From Sphingopyxis microcysteis (GTDB lineage Bacteria > Pseudomonadota > Alphaproteobacteria > Sphingomonadales > Sphingomonadaceae), in NCBI RefSeq assembly GCF_012274265.1, contig NZ_JAANYY010000002.1, positions 558,001 through 622,000 on the forward strand: a stretch of DNA of 64,000 bases, in the 5' to 3' direction. Under the pieces are notes generated by a model. It did not search any database. It was not told where the DNA came from and saw nothing but the letters and a program-made list of their open reading frames with translations. Positions 56,620-64,000 of the stretch are shown one piece after another (positions within the stretch are counted from its first letter, which is position 1; each line of letters opens with the position of its first letter). Position numbers and translations under genes: made by a program.

Positions 56620-58065
56620 TTAGAGGTACTTCTTCGTCACCAGCTGCGACCCTTCAGGATCGCGCAATCCCACGCCGATCGATGCACGCATGGTATCGCT
56701 TTCGGACGACGCCACGGGATAGGCGCAATAGTCCGCTGCGTAGAAGGCGCTGGGGCGATGATTGCCCGACAGCCCGACGCCCCCAAAAGGCGCGGCGGAC
56801 GAAGCGCCGTTGGTGGGACGGTTCCAGTTGATCACCCCGGCGCGCGCATTGGCCCAGAACTGGTCGTACAGCTGCGGCGTCCCGCCGATCAGCGAGGCCG
56901 AAAGGCCGAACGCGGTATTGTTCGCCTCGGCAATCGCCGCCTCGAAACTGTCGACGCGGATCACTTGCAGCAAAGGCCCGAACAGCTCGATGTCGGGGCG
57001 TTCGGGCATGCCCGTCACGTCGATGATGCCGGGGGTCAGGAACGGGCGCCCGGCAATCGGCCGCGTCATGTGGCGGATCACCTGGCCACCGTTCGACATC
57101 AGGATCAGGAAGCTTTCGGTCAGATGGTCGGCGGCCTCATTGTCGATCACCGGCCCCATATAGGGCGCAGGGTCGGCGTGCGGATGATCGACGATCAAGC
57201 GGCTCGCGAGTGTCTTGACCTCTTCGAGCAGCGCGTCGGCGAGACTGTCGCGTACGATTAGTCGCCGCGCGTTGCTGCACCGCTGCCCGGCGCTGAGGAA
57301 GGCCGACTGGACGACAAGGATCGCCGCCGTGCGGATGTCGGCGGTGTCCCACACGACGATCGGATTGTTGCCGCCCATTTCGAGCGCGAGCATCTTGCCC
57401 GGCTGGTCGGCGAACTGGCGGTTGAGCGCGAGTCCGGTGCGCGCCGAGCCGGTGAACAGCAGCCCGTCGATGCCTGCGTGTCCAGCGAGCGCCTTGCCCG
57501 TGTCGGGGCCGCCGACAATCAGCCGCAGCACCTCGGGCGGCACCCCGGCGCTGTGAAACAGCTCGACCAGCTTGGCGCCGACCGCCGGGGTCTTTTCCGA
57601 CGGTTTGAACAGCACCGAATTGCCCGCGATCAGCGCCGGGACGATATGGCCGTTCGGCAGATGCGCGGGGAAATTATACGGGCCGAGCACTGCGAGCGCG
57701 CCGTGCGGTTTGTGACGCACGGCGTTGCGCAGCCCCATCGCGCCCTCGATCCGCCGATTGGGGGTGCGCTCGGCATAGGCGGTGACCGAGATATTGACCT
57801 TGTTCACCACCGATTCGACCTCGGTGCGCGCTTCCCAGAGCGGTTTGCCGGTCTCGCGCGCGATCAGGTCGGCGAGCGTCTCGCCTTCCGCCTTCACCCG
57901 GTCGGCGAAGCGGCGCAGCGTTTCGGTGCGGAAGGTGACGGGCTTGGCGGCCCATGCAGGCCAGGCCGCGCGCGCGATAGCCACTTCATCATCGACGTTG
58001 CTGACCGCGCCGCGCCAAAGTTCTTCACCGGTTGCGGGTTCGAAGGAAAGCAGGGCGTCGCTCAT
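56620..58065 (-). CDS. astD: Succinylglutamate semialdehyde dehydrogenase
   Basis: A 481-residue aldehyde dehydrogenase closely resembling AstD of the arginine succinyltransferase pathway. [30 protein letters not shown]-type strand, [16 protein letters not shown] (Glu) and GQRCSNARR (catalytic Cys) match, and AstD-like ends ([25 protein letters not shown]). ATG 58065 gives the usual length. The other ast genes are not in the window. It is divergent from an alpha/beta hydrolase. Confidence 0.9.
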   Translation of the reverse strand: [481 protein letters not shown]

Positions 58066-58220
58066 GGTCACCCCGCTCTTATCGGCGAAAGCGGGTGGCG
58101 GCAACCTGTGCGGCGCGATGGTACGACGGATCGCTTGCGCCGCGCGGTCTGGTTGGCGATAGACACGGACGACTCCCGCGGACGGAACGTCAGGGACATC
58201 AGTCAAGGGGACGAGCCATA

Positions 58221-59123
58221 TTGGCCAAGCACGACGCAAAGCAGGACGGGCGCCGCGACTGGTCGGACCAATATTGGTGGTCGGGCGACGGCGTGCGGCT
58301 GCACGCGCGCATCTATGCCGGGCCCGAAGCGGCGAAAAGCGCGCCGCCGGTGTTGTGCCTGCCGGGACTGGCGCGGAATGCGCGGGATTTCGAAATGCTG
58401 GCGCCGTACCTCGCGCAGCACCGCAAGACGATCGTGATCGAATTTCGTGGGCGCGGCGAGAGCGCCTATGCCAAGGATCCGATGACCTATATCCCGCTCA
58501 CCTATGTGCAGGATGTCGTCGCGCTGCTCGACGAACTGGGCATTGATCGGTTTGCAACGATCGGCACGTCGCTCGGCGGGCTGGTGTCGATGCTGATGGC
58601 GGCGACGCTGCCAGGGCGGCTGGTCGGCGCGGTGCTGAACGACGTCGGCCCCGAATTAGAGACGGCGGGGCTCGACCGGATTCGCGACTATATCGGCGCC
58701 GCGGGCAGCCAGCCGACATGGATGCACGCGGCGCGCGCCTTTGCCGAACTGAACGGCGCGATTTACCCGCATTATGGCGTGCACGACTGGTTGCGGCTGA
58801 CCAAGCGCACCCACCGCCTGACCCCCGAAGGCCGCATCGTTACCGATTATGACAAGCAGATCGCGGCGCCGCTGCGCGCGCCTGGCGGGCAGGGCGCCTT
58901 CGACCTGTGGCCCGTGTACCGCGCGCTGGGCGACGTCCCGCTGTTGATCCTGCGCGGCGAACTGTCGGACATATTGGCGCGATCGGCGGGCGAAAAGATG
59001 GTCGCCGCGCTGCCGCAAGCGCGCTTTGTCGAGGTTCCGGGGGTCGGTCATGCGCCGACGATGGACGAACCCGAAGCTCTCGCGGCGATCGACGCTTGGC
59101 TGAGCGACTTGCCCGCCGCGTGA
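58221..59123 (+). CDS. Alpha/beta hydrolase
   Basis: A 300-residue Ser hydrolase. Oxyanion region CLPGLARNARDF, nucleophile GTSLGGL, and terminal GHAPTMDEPE with the His. The start is taken as TTG 58221 (MAKHDAKQDG), after GGGGACGAG; the frame reaches 58032 but that overlaps the astD start. The substrate is unknown. Its stop overlaps the GTG of the glycosyltransferase gene (GTGA). Confidence 0.82.
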   Translation: MAKHDAKQDGRRDWSDQYWWSGDGVRLHARIYAGPEAAKSAPPVLCLPGLARNARDFEMLAPYLAQHRKTIVIEFRGRGESAYAKDPMTYIPLTYVQDVVALLDELGIDRFATIGTSLGGLVSMLMAATLPGRLVGAVLNDVGPELETAGLDRIRDYIGAAGSQPTWMHAARAFAELNGAIYPHYGVHDWLRLTKRTHRLTPEGRIVTDYDKQIAAPLRAPGGQGAFDLWPVYRALGDVPLLILRGELSDILARSAGEKMVAALPQARFVEVPGVGHAPTMDEPEALAAIDAWLSDLPAA

Positions 59124-60265
59124 CCGGCGCGAATACGCCTCTGCGCCTGTTGCACCTTCATTCCAGTTTTTCGCTGGGCGGAAAGGAGGCGCGGGCCGTC
59201 CGGTTGATGAACCTAATGGGGCCGCGCGCGCGGCACACGATCCTGTCGGCCGTTCCCGACGCGCTCGGCGCACGCGATGCGATCGATCCCGGCATCGATG
59301 TCGAATTTCCGGGCGATACGGCGCCGCCGCTGCATGGCAAGCCGGGGCTGGCGCGGTACCGCGACCTGGCGCGCTTCATGCAGCAATTCGACCTTGTGCT
59401 CAGCTATAATTGGGGATCGATGGACGGGGTGATGGCGCACCGGATTTTTGCGCCGTTTCGCGACCTGCCGCCGCTCATCCACCATGAGGATGGGTTCAAC
59501 GAGGATGAAAGTATCCGGCGCAGCTGGAAACGCAACAGTTTCCGGCGCCTTGCGCTCCCGACCGCCGAGGCGTTGGTCGTGCCGTCCGAACTGTTGCAGC
59601 ACATTGCCGCCGACGAATGGCGCGCGCGGCGGCGCACTGTGCTGATCCGCAACGGCATCGACGTCGCAGCCTATGCGGGCGCCCCCGCGATGCCGATACC
59701 GGGGCTCGACAAAGGCGAAGAAGAGGTGGTGATCGGTACCGTTGCGGGGCTCCGCAAGGTCAAGAATCTGACCCGGCTCGTCCAATTGACCGCGCATCTT
59801 CGCGATGACGCGCGGCTCGTGATCGTGGGCGAAGGGCCGGAACGCGCCGCGATTGCAGCCGAAGCCATGGCTTGCGGATGGGGCGGTGATCTAGTCCTCC
59901 CCGGCTTCATGCCCACACCGCATCGCTGGATCGGCCATTTCGACATCCTCGCGCTGACCTCGCTCAGCGAGCAGGCGCCGATCGCAGTCATCGAGGCGAT
60001 GGCGGCCGGGCTTCCGGTGGCGAGCTTCGACGTCGGCGACGTACGCGCGATGGTGGCGCCGGAAAACCTGCCTTTCATCACGTCGGACGAGGCCGCGTTT
60101 CGCGAAGGGATCGAGCAGCTTGCGTCCGAGGCCGCGCTGCGCCGCCGGATCGGCGAGGCGAACCGGCGCGTTGCTGCCGAGCGTTTCGACGAATCAATCA
60201 TGGTCGCTGCCTACGAAAAACTCTATGGTCGGGCGCTGGGCGGACGCCGCCTCTTTGGTGGCTGA
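59120..60265 (+). CDS. Glycosyltransferase family 4 protein
   Basis: A 381-residue GT-B glycosyltransferase. LHLHSSFSLGGKEARAVRL is the N-terminal GGxE-like acceptor motif, VPSELL and RNGIDVAAY follow, and the donor-binding half has IGTVAGLRKVKNL, LVIVGEGPER and EQAPIAVIEAMAAGLPVASFDVG. It probably adds a sugar to a cell-surface glycan. GTG 59120 overlaps the preceding gene; the long frame from 58907 is inside that gene. Confidence 0.9.
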   Translation: MTGANTPLRLLHLHSSFSLGGKEARAVRLMNLMGPRARHTILSAVPDALGARDAIDPGIDVEFPGDTAPPLHGKPGLARYRDLARFMQQFDLVLSYNWGSMDGVMAHRIFAPFRDLPPLIHHEDGFNEDESIRRSWKRNSFRRLALPTAEALVVPSELLQHIAADEWRARRRTVLIRNGIDVAAYAGAPAMPIPGLDKGEEEVVIGTVAGLRKVKNLTRLVQLTAHLRDDARLVIVGEGPERAAIAAEAMACGWGGDLVLPGFMPTPHRWIGHFDILALTSLSEQAPIAVIEAMAAGLPVASFDVGDVRAMVAPENLPFITSDEAAFREGIEQLASEAALRRRIGEANRRVAAERFDESIMVAAYEKLYGRALGGRRLFGG

Positions 60266-60367
60266 ACCACCGCGGAACCATTGACTTTCGCCGCGCGCTT
60301 CCGCTTACGGAACCGGCACGGGGACTGGCCCAAAACACGGCGGCCGGTGGAGAGAAAGAGATATAAA

Positions 60368-61771
60368 ATGTTCAAAGGATTGAAGCCCATCCTTTACGGC
60401 GGACGCGAAGTCTGGCCGTTGGTCGAGGGCGGCAAGGGCGTGTCGGCGACCAACCATATGTCGAGCGGCGCGTGGGCTGCGGCGGGCGGCATCGGCACCG
60501 TGTCGGCGGTCAACGCCGACAGCTACGACGCCGAGGGCAAGATTGTGCCGCAGGTGTACAAGTCGCTCACCCGCAAGGAACGCCACGAGGAACTGATCCA
60601 TTACGGCATCGAAGGCGCGGTCGCGCAGGTCGAACGCGCTTATGAAATCGCGGATGGCAAAGGCGCGATCAACATCAACGTGCTGTGGGAAATGGGCGGC
60701 GCACAGCAGATATTGGAAGGCGTGCTGGCCCGCACACCCGGGAAGATCGCCGGGGTCACCTGCGGCGCCGGGATGCCGTACAAGCTCAGCGAAATCGCCG
60801 AGCGCCACAATGTCATGTACCTGCCGATCATCAGCTCGGCGCGCGCTTTCCGCGCGCTGTGGAAGCGCGCCTATCACAAGGTGCCGCAGCTGCTCGGCGC
60901 GGTCGTTTACGAGGATCCGTGGCTCGCGGGCGGTCACAACGGCCTGTCGAATGCCGAAGATCCGCTGGTGCCGCAGGATCCCTATCCGCGCGTCAAGGCG
61001 CTGCGCGACGTCATGCGCGCCGAGGGAATTTCGGACGATGTGCCGATCGTGATGGCGGGCGGCGTCTGGTATCTGCGCGACTGGGAGAATTGGATCGACA
61101 ACCCCGAACTCGGCCAGATCGCATTCCAATATGGCACCCGCCCGCTGCTGACCGAAGAAAGCCCGATCCCGCAAGCATGGAAAGATCGCCTCCGCACCCT
61201 CGACGACGGCGATGTGCTGCTCCATCGTTTCTCGCCGACCGGATTTTACTCGAGCGCGGTCCGCACGCCGTTCCTGCGCGATCTGGAAGCGCGGTCGGAG
61301 CGCCAGATTCCTTATTCGAAGCAGGAAGCGGGAGATCATATCGTCCAGCTCGACGTCGGGGTGAAGGGCAAGAATTTCTGGGTCACCCCGCACGACCGCG
61401 CCCGCGCGCGCGATTGGGCGGCAGAGGGCTATACCGAAGCGCTGAAGACCCCGGACAACACCGTGGTTTTCGTCACCGAAGCCGACAAGGCGGTGATCCG
61501 CAAGGACCAGACCGACTGCATGGGCTGCCTGTCGCATTGCGGCTTTTCGTCGTGGAAGGACCATGACGACTACACGACCGGCTACCTCGCCGATCCGCGC
61601 AGCTTCTGCATCCAGAAGACGCTGCAGGACATCGCGCACGGCGGCGATCCCGAACAAAATCTGATGTTCGCCGGCCATGCGGCGTTCAATTTCAAGACCG
61701 ATCCCTTCTACTCGAACAACTTCACCCCGACGGTGAAGCAGCTGGTGGATCGGATTTTGACGGGGGATTAA
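60368..61771 (+). CDS. Nitronate monooxygenase-family flavoprotein with Cys-rich C-terminus
   Basis: A 467-residue member of the FMN-binding 2-nitropropane dioxygenase/YrpB-PfaD group. The TIM-barrel shows INVLWEMGG, GVTCGAGMPYKLSE, IISSARAFRALWKR, GGHNGLSN and PIVMAGGVW. It is about 130 residues longer than simple members and ends with a Cys-rich segment (TDCMGCLSHCGFSSW, later SFCIQKT). AGAGAAAGAGAT precedes the ATG. The true substrate is unknown; an NAD(P)H-dependent reductase is possible. Confidence 0.85.
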   Translation: MFKGLKPILYGGREVWPLVEGGKGVSATNHMSSGAWAAAGGIGTVSAVNADSYDAEGKIVPQVYKSLTRKERHEELIHYGIEGAVAQVERAYEIADGKGAININVLWEMGGAQQILEGVLARTPGKIAGVTCGAGMPYKLSEIAERHNVMYLPIISSARAFRALWKRAYHKVPQLLGAVVYEDPWLAGGHNGLSNAEDPLVPQDPYPRVKALRDVMRAEGISDDVPIVMAGGVWYLRDWENWIDNPELGQIAFQYGTRPLLTEESPIPQAWKDRLRTLDDGDVLLHRFSPTGFYSSAVRTPFLRDLEARSERQIPYSKQEAGDHIVQLDVGVKGKNFWVTPHDRARARDWAAEGYTEALKTPDNTVVFVTEADKAVIRKDQTDCMGCLSHCGFSSWKDHDDYTTGYLADPRSFCIQKTLQDIAHGGDPEQNLMFAGHAAFNFKTDPFYSNNFTPTVKQLVDRILTGD

Positions 61772-61781
61772 AATCCGCCGT

Positions 61782-62150
61782 CATTGCGAGCGAAGCGAAG
61801 CAATCTAGGGGCGGCCATGCGCGAACGTCTGCCAGCGGTCTACATCGTCGCAAATCAGCGCAACGGTACGATTTACACCGGGGTGACTGCGCATCTGATG
61901 CAACGGATATGGCAGCACCGTGAAGGACTTGGCGGCTTTTCGACGCGCTATGGTTGCAAGCTTTTTGTTTGGTTTGAAATGCATGCCACGATGGAGTCCG
62001 CCATCGCGCGCGAAAAGCAAATCAAGGCGGGGAGCCGTGCAAAAAAGCTCGCGCTGATCGAAGCTGACAATCCGCACTGGATCGACCTGTGGCCGACGAT
62101 ATTGGACGGCAGCGAGTGACGCTCTGGATTGCTTCGCTACGCTCGCAATG
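61782..62150. mobile_element. Palindrome-bounded unit carrying a GIY-YIG gene (family E)
   Basis: The arms are 61782-61808 and 62124-62150; they are complementary at 25 of 27 bases and belong to the same family as the gene-free copy at 56541-56611. The GIY-YIG reading frame starts eight bases after the left arm and ends four bases before the right arm, so it fills what is otherwise a 17-base loop. This makes the unit look like an inserted or mobilisable cassette. No target duplication was identified. Confidence 0.6.
61817..62119 (+). CDS. Small GIY-YIG nuclease-family protein
   Basis: A 100-residue single-domain GIY-YIG protein (YhbQ/UPF0213-like). The two core strands read VYIVA and IYTGVT, followed by the catalytic Arg in IWQHREG, and FVWFEMHATMESAIAREKQIKAG with the metal-binding Glu. 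No ribosome binding site is visible before ATG 61817. The gene is fully enclosed by the two arms of a dispersed palindrome. Confidence 0.88.
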   Translation: MRERLPAVYIVANQRNGTIYTGVTAHLMQRIWQHREGLGGFSTRYGCKLFVWFEMHATMESAIAREKQIKAGSRAKKLALIEADNPHWIDLWPTILDGSE

Positions 62151-62168
62151 ACGATGCGTTATTGAGCC

Positions 62169-62233
62169 TCGTCATTACGAGGAGCGCTGCGACGAAGCAG
62201 ACGAGAGAGGTCGTAGGGCCGCGCTCGCAGTGA
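62169..62233. repeat. Degenerate copy of the family E palindrome
   Basis: CGTCATTACGAGGAGCGCTG at the left and CGCGCTCGCAGTGAT at the right resemble the CATTGCGAGC arms, with several mismatches and a different loop. It lies right after the GIY-YIG unit. Confidence 0.55.
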
Positions 62234-62239
62234 TATCCC

Positions 62240-63238
62240 TTAAGCCCACCCCTCTAGCACCTGATCCTGCGGGCGATGGCCGTCGCACCAGGCGCGGATG
62301 TTGGCGATGACTTTTTCACCCGATGCCTCGCGGCCCTCGATCGTTGCCGAGCCAAGGTGCGGGAGCAGCACGACATTGTCGAGCGCGAGCAGCGCCGGAT
62401 CGACTGCGGGCTCATGGGTATACACATCGAGTCCGGCGCCAGCGATGCGCCCGGTCTGGAGCGCGGCGATCAGCGCCTTTTCGTCGACGATCTCGCCGCG
62501 CGCGGTGTTGATGAGGTAGGCGGTGGGCTTCATCGATCCGATGCGCGCGGCGCTCACCATCTCGTGCGTTTCGGCGGTGTGCGGGCAGTGCAGCGTCACA
62601 ATGTCGCTGATGCGCAGGAGGGTATCGACGCTGGCGTGATAGCTTGCGCCCAATTCTTCCTCGATCGCTTCGGGGAGGCGGCGGCGATTGTGATAATGAA
62701 TCGACAGGCCAAAGGCCCGGGCGCGGCGCGCCACGGCCAAGCCGATGCGGCCCATGCCGATGATGCCGAGCAGCTTGCCGCCGACGCGGTGGCCCAGCAT
62801 CGCGCTGGGCGCCCAGCCGGCCCATTGGCCCGATCGCATCAGTTTCTCGCCCTCGGCCAGCCGCCGCGGCACCGACAGGATCAGCGCCATCGTCATGTCG
62901 GCAGTGTCTTCGGTGAAGACGCCGGGGGTGTTCGACACCATGATGCCCTTGGCGCGCGCCGCCGCGAGGTCGATATGATCGACCCCGGCGCCGAAGTTGG
63001 CGATCAGCTTGAGCCGCTCGCCCGCTGCGGCGATAACGTCGGCGTCGATCTCGTCGGTCACGGTCGGGACGAACACATCGCAGTCGGCGACCGCCGCCTT
63101 CAACTCGTCCTTGGTAAAGGCATGATCGTGCGCCGACAGCGCGACGTCGAACAATTCGGCCATGCGCGCCTCGACATGCGGCATCAGCTGGCGGGTGACG
63201 ATGACGCGCGGGCGTTTCGGGCGGGATGAATCGGGCAT
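62240..63238 (-). CDS. D-2-hydroxyacid dehydrogenase (glyoxylate reductase-like)
   Basis: A 332-residue NAD(P)-dependent reductase. The Rossmann motif GIIGMGRIGLAVARRARAFG, the catalytic Arg in NTARGEIVDE, a Glu in THEPAVDP and the His in LLPHLGSAT match the family. It most resembles glyoxylate/hydroxypyruvate reductases. ATG 63238 (MPDSSRPKRPRVIV) is a natural start; the longer frame to 63400 crosses the promoter of the SH3 gene. Confidence 0.92.
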   Translation of the reverse strand: MPDSSRPKRPRVIVTRQLMPHVEARMAELFDVALSAHDHAFTKDELKAAVADCDVFVPTVTDEIDADVIAAAGERLKLIANFGAGVDHIDLAAARAKGIMVSNTPGVFTEDTADMTMALILSVPRRLAEGEKLMRSGQWAGWAPSAMLGHRVGGKLLGIIGMGRIGLAVARRARAFGLSIHYHNRRRLPEAIEEELGASYHASVDTLLRISDIVTLHCPHTAETHEMVSAARIGSMKPTAYLINTARGEIVDEKALIAALQTGRIAGAGLDVYTHEPAVDPALLALDNVVLLPHLGSATIEGREASGEKVIANIRAWCDGHRPQDQVLEGWA

Positions 63239-63372
63239 GGGGGTCGATAGAGCGCGCCGCGGCGCCACGGTCAAGGGTGCGAACGCAGAGAGAAGCTTGA
63301 AAAGGCTGGGGATGAACGCAGCCTTTTGCGCGGCGAGCGGTTGAATATCGGGTCCGAGTTTGACAAGGCAGA

Positions 63373-63834
63373 ATGATGACCAGCCGCCTGATATTCGCAA
63401 CTGCCGCGCTGCTCGCCGTCGTAGGACCGGCCGCGGCGCAGTCCGATCCCGTATTGCCCTACTGGGCGTCGATCAGCGTCGACGAGGCGCGGATGCGCAA
63501 GGGGCCGTCGCCCGACGTTCCGGTGATCTGGGAGTATCGGCGCAAGGATTTGCCGGTCAAGGTCGTCGCGCGGCACGAAACCTGGCGCAAGATCGAAGAC
63601 CCTGACGGAACGCAGGGCTGGATGGCGGCCCGGCTGCTCAGCCGCACACGGACCGCGATCGTGACCGGGGATATTCGCCCGATGCGTGAACAGGCCAGTG
63701 CCTCGGCCGCGATCGCCTATCGCGCCGAACCGGGTGTTGTCGGGCGGATCACCGAATGCAGCGCTGGCTGGTGCCTGTTCGACGTCAAAGGCCGCAAGGG
63801 CTGGATCCAGACCGACCATATCTGGGGCGATTGA
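63373..63834 (+). CDS. Exported bacterial SH3-domain protein
   Basis: A 153-residue protein with a signal peptide (RLIFATAALLAVVGPAAAQS) and two SH3b-like units: ARMRKGPSPDVPVIWEY...WRKIEDPDGTQGWMAARLL, then IRPMREQASASAAIAYRAEPGVVGRI...GWCLFDVKGRKGWIQTDHIWG. It probably binds cell wall in the periplasm. ATG 63376 is an alternative. AAGGCAG precedes the start. Confidence 0.88.
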   Translation: MMTSRLIFATAALLAVVGPAAAQSDPVLPYWASISVDEARMRKGPSPDVPVIWEYRRKDLPVKVVARHETWRKIEDPDGTQGWMAARLLSRTRTAIVTGDIRPMREQASASAAIAYRAEPGVVGRITECSAGWCLFDVKGRKGWIQTDHIWGD

Positions 63835-63847
63835 TCGCCTGTATGTA

Positions 63848-63878
63848 AAAGGGCCGGACGGTTTCCCGCCCGACCCTT
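63848..63878 (-). terminator. Terminator of the partial RcnB-like gene
   Basis: On the minus strand AAGGGTCGGGCGG-GAAA-CCGTCCGGCCCTT forms a hairpin followed by TTTTAC. It lies 30 bases after the stop of the minus-strand gene at the window edge, and may also help to end the SH3 gene. Confidence 0.7.
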
Positions 63879-63907
63879 CCTAGGTTGTCGGCTGACGCCG
63901 TTAGCGG

Positions 63908-64000
63908 TTAGCGCCACCGGAAATGGTTGCGGTAAACCTTGATCACCCGGCCGTTGCGCTCGTTGACGAGCAGCAGGTCATTATAATGACGCACATAGGT
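63908..64000 (-). CDS. C-terminus of an RcnB-like exported protein, cut by the window
   Basis: The last 30 codons of a minus-strand gene read YVRHYNDLLLVNERNGRVIK and then VYRNHFRW before TAA at 63910-63908. This matches the C-terminal YVRYYNDLLLV(N/D)...GRVV.V..NFFW end of RcnB-type periplasmic proteins. The start is beyond the window. A hairpin terminator follows. Confidence 0.65.
   Translation of the reverse strand, partial: TYVRHYNDLLLVNERNGRVIKVYRNHFRWR

Overview
The window looks like chromosome of a sphingomonad (order Sphingomonadales, plausibly Sphingopyxis or a close relative). The evidence is high G+C, alphaproteobacterial house-keeping genes (short-form HisG, RcdA/DUF1465, UPF0262, a one-cysteine DksA), a TonB-dependent receptor, a protocatechuate 4,5-cleavage cluster of the type known from Sphingobium SYK-6, and palindromic repeats typical of these genomes. 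The genus is inferred from content, not from a search.

Positions 1-3130 hold a kelch lipoprotein, an alpha/beta hydrolase, a Prx5-type peroxiredoxin and a 2H phosphoesterase. A CAT-anticodon tRNA (3192-3268) is followed by an AT-rich spacer and an apparent remnant of a tyrosine integrase (3467-3844). Next comes a complete set of genes for the protocatechuate 4,5-cleavage pathway, in two divergent arms around a LysR-type regulator: ligC, ligB, ligA, ligJ and an unassigned NAD(P)-dependent reductase on the minus strand, ligK, ligU and ligI on the plus strand. Together they would convert protocatechuate to pyruvate and oxaloacetate. ligB and the regulator each carry a frameshift in a G/C homopolymer.

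12004-31906 is mostly core: an alpha/beta hydrolase, a DUF1761 protein, a K+ channel, a LysM/M23 lipoprotein, surE, serS, a Ser/Gly-rich PEP-CTERM-like surface protein, dksA, a PilZ protein, two tiny DUF465 proteins, rcdA, a DUF2332 protein, hisG-hisD-nusB-thiL, a K+-independent H+-pyrophosphatase, prfC, dinB and tRNA-Gly(TCC).

32024-41530 is an amino-sugar or oligosaccharide utilisation locus. It has a SIS-type sugar-phosphate deaminase, an MFS sugar transporter, a PfkB kinase, a ROK repressor, a TonB-dependent receptor and a secreted GH9 hydrolase. The two outward-reading promoters share a nearly identical operator-like element just upstream of TTGACA, which suggests one regulon under the ROK protein.

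41607-64000 holds an FKBP, a small membrane protein, an EF-hand protein, a two-component system, a lipid-metabolism pair (thioesterase and saccharopine-dehydrogenase-like) behind a perfect LiuR-like palindrome, DoxX, dcd, cdd, a GH25 lysozyme, UPF0262, dnaB, a sulfate-assimilation operon (SUMT, DUF2849, sulfite reductase, DUF934, cysH), astD, an alpha/beta hydrolase, a glycosyltransferase, a Cys-rich nitronate-monooxygenase relative, a GIY-YIG ORF enclosed by the arms of a dispersed palindrome, a 2-hydroxyacid dehydrogenase, an SH3 protein and the end of an RcnB-like gene. Several families of intergenic palindromes recur across the window.
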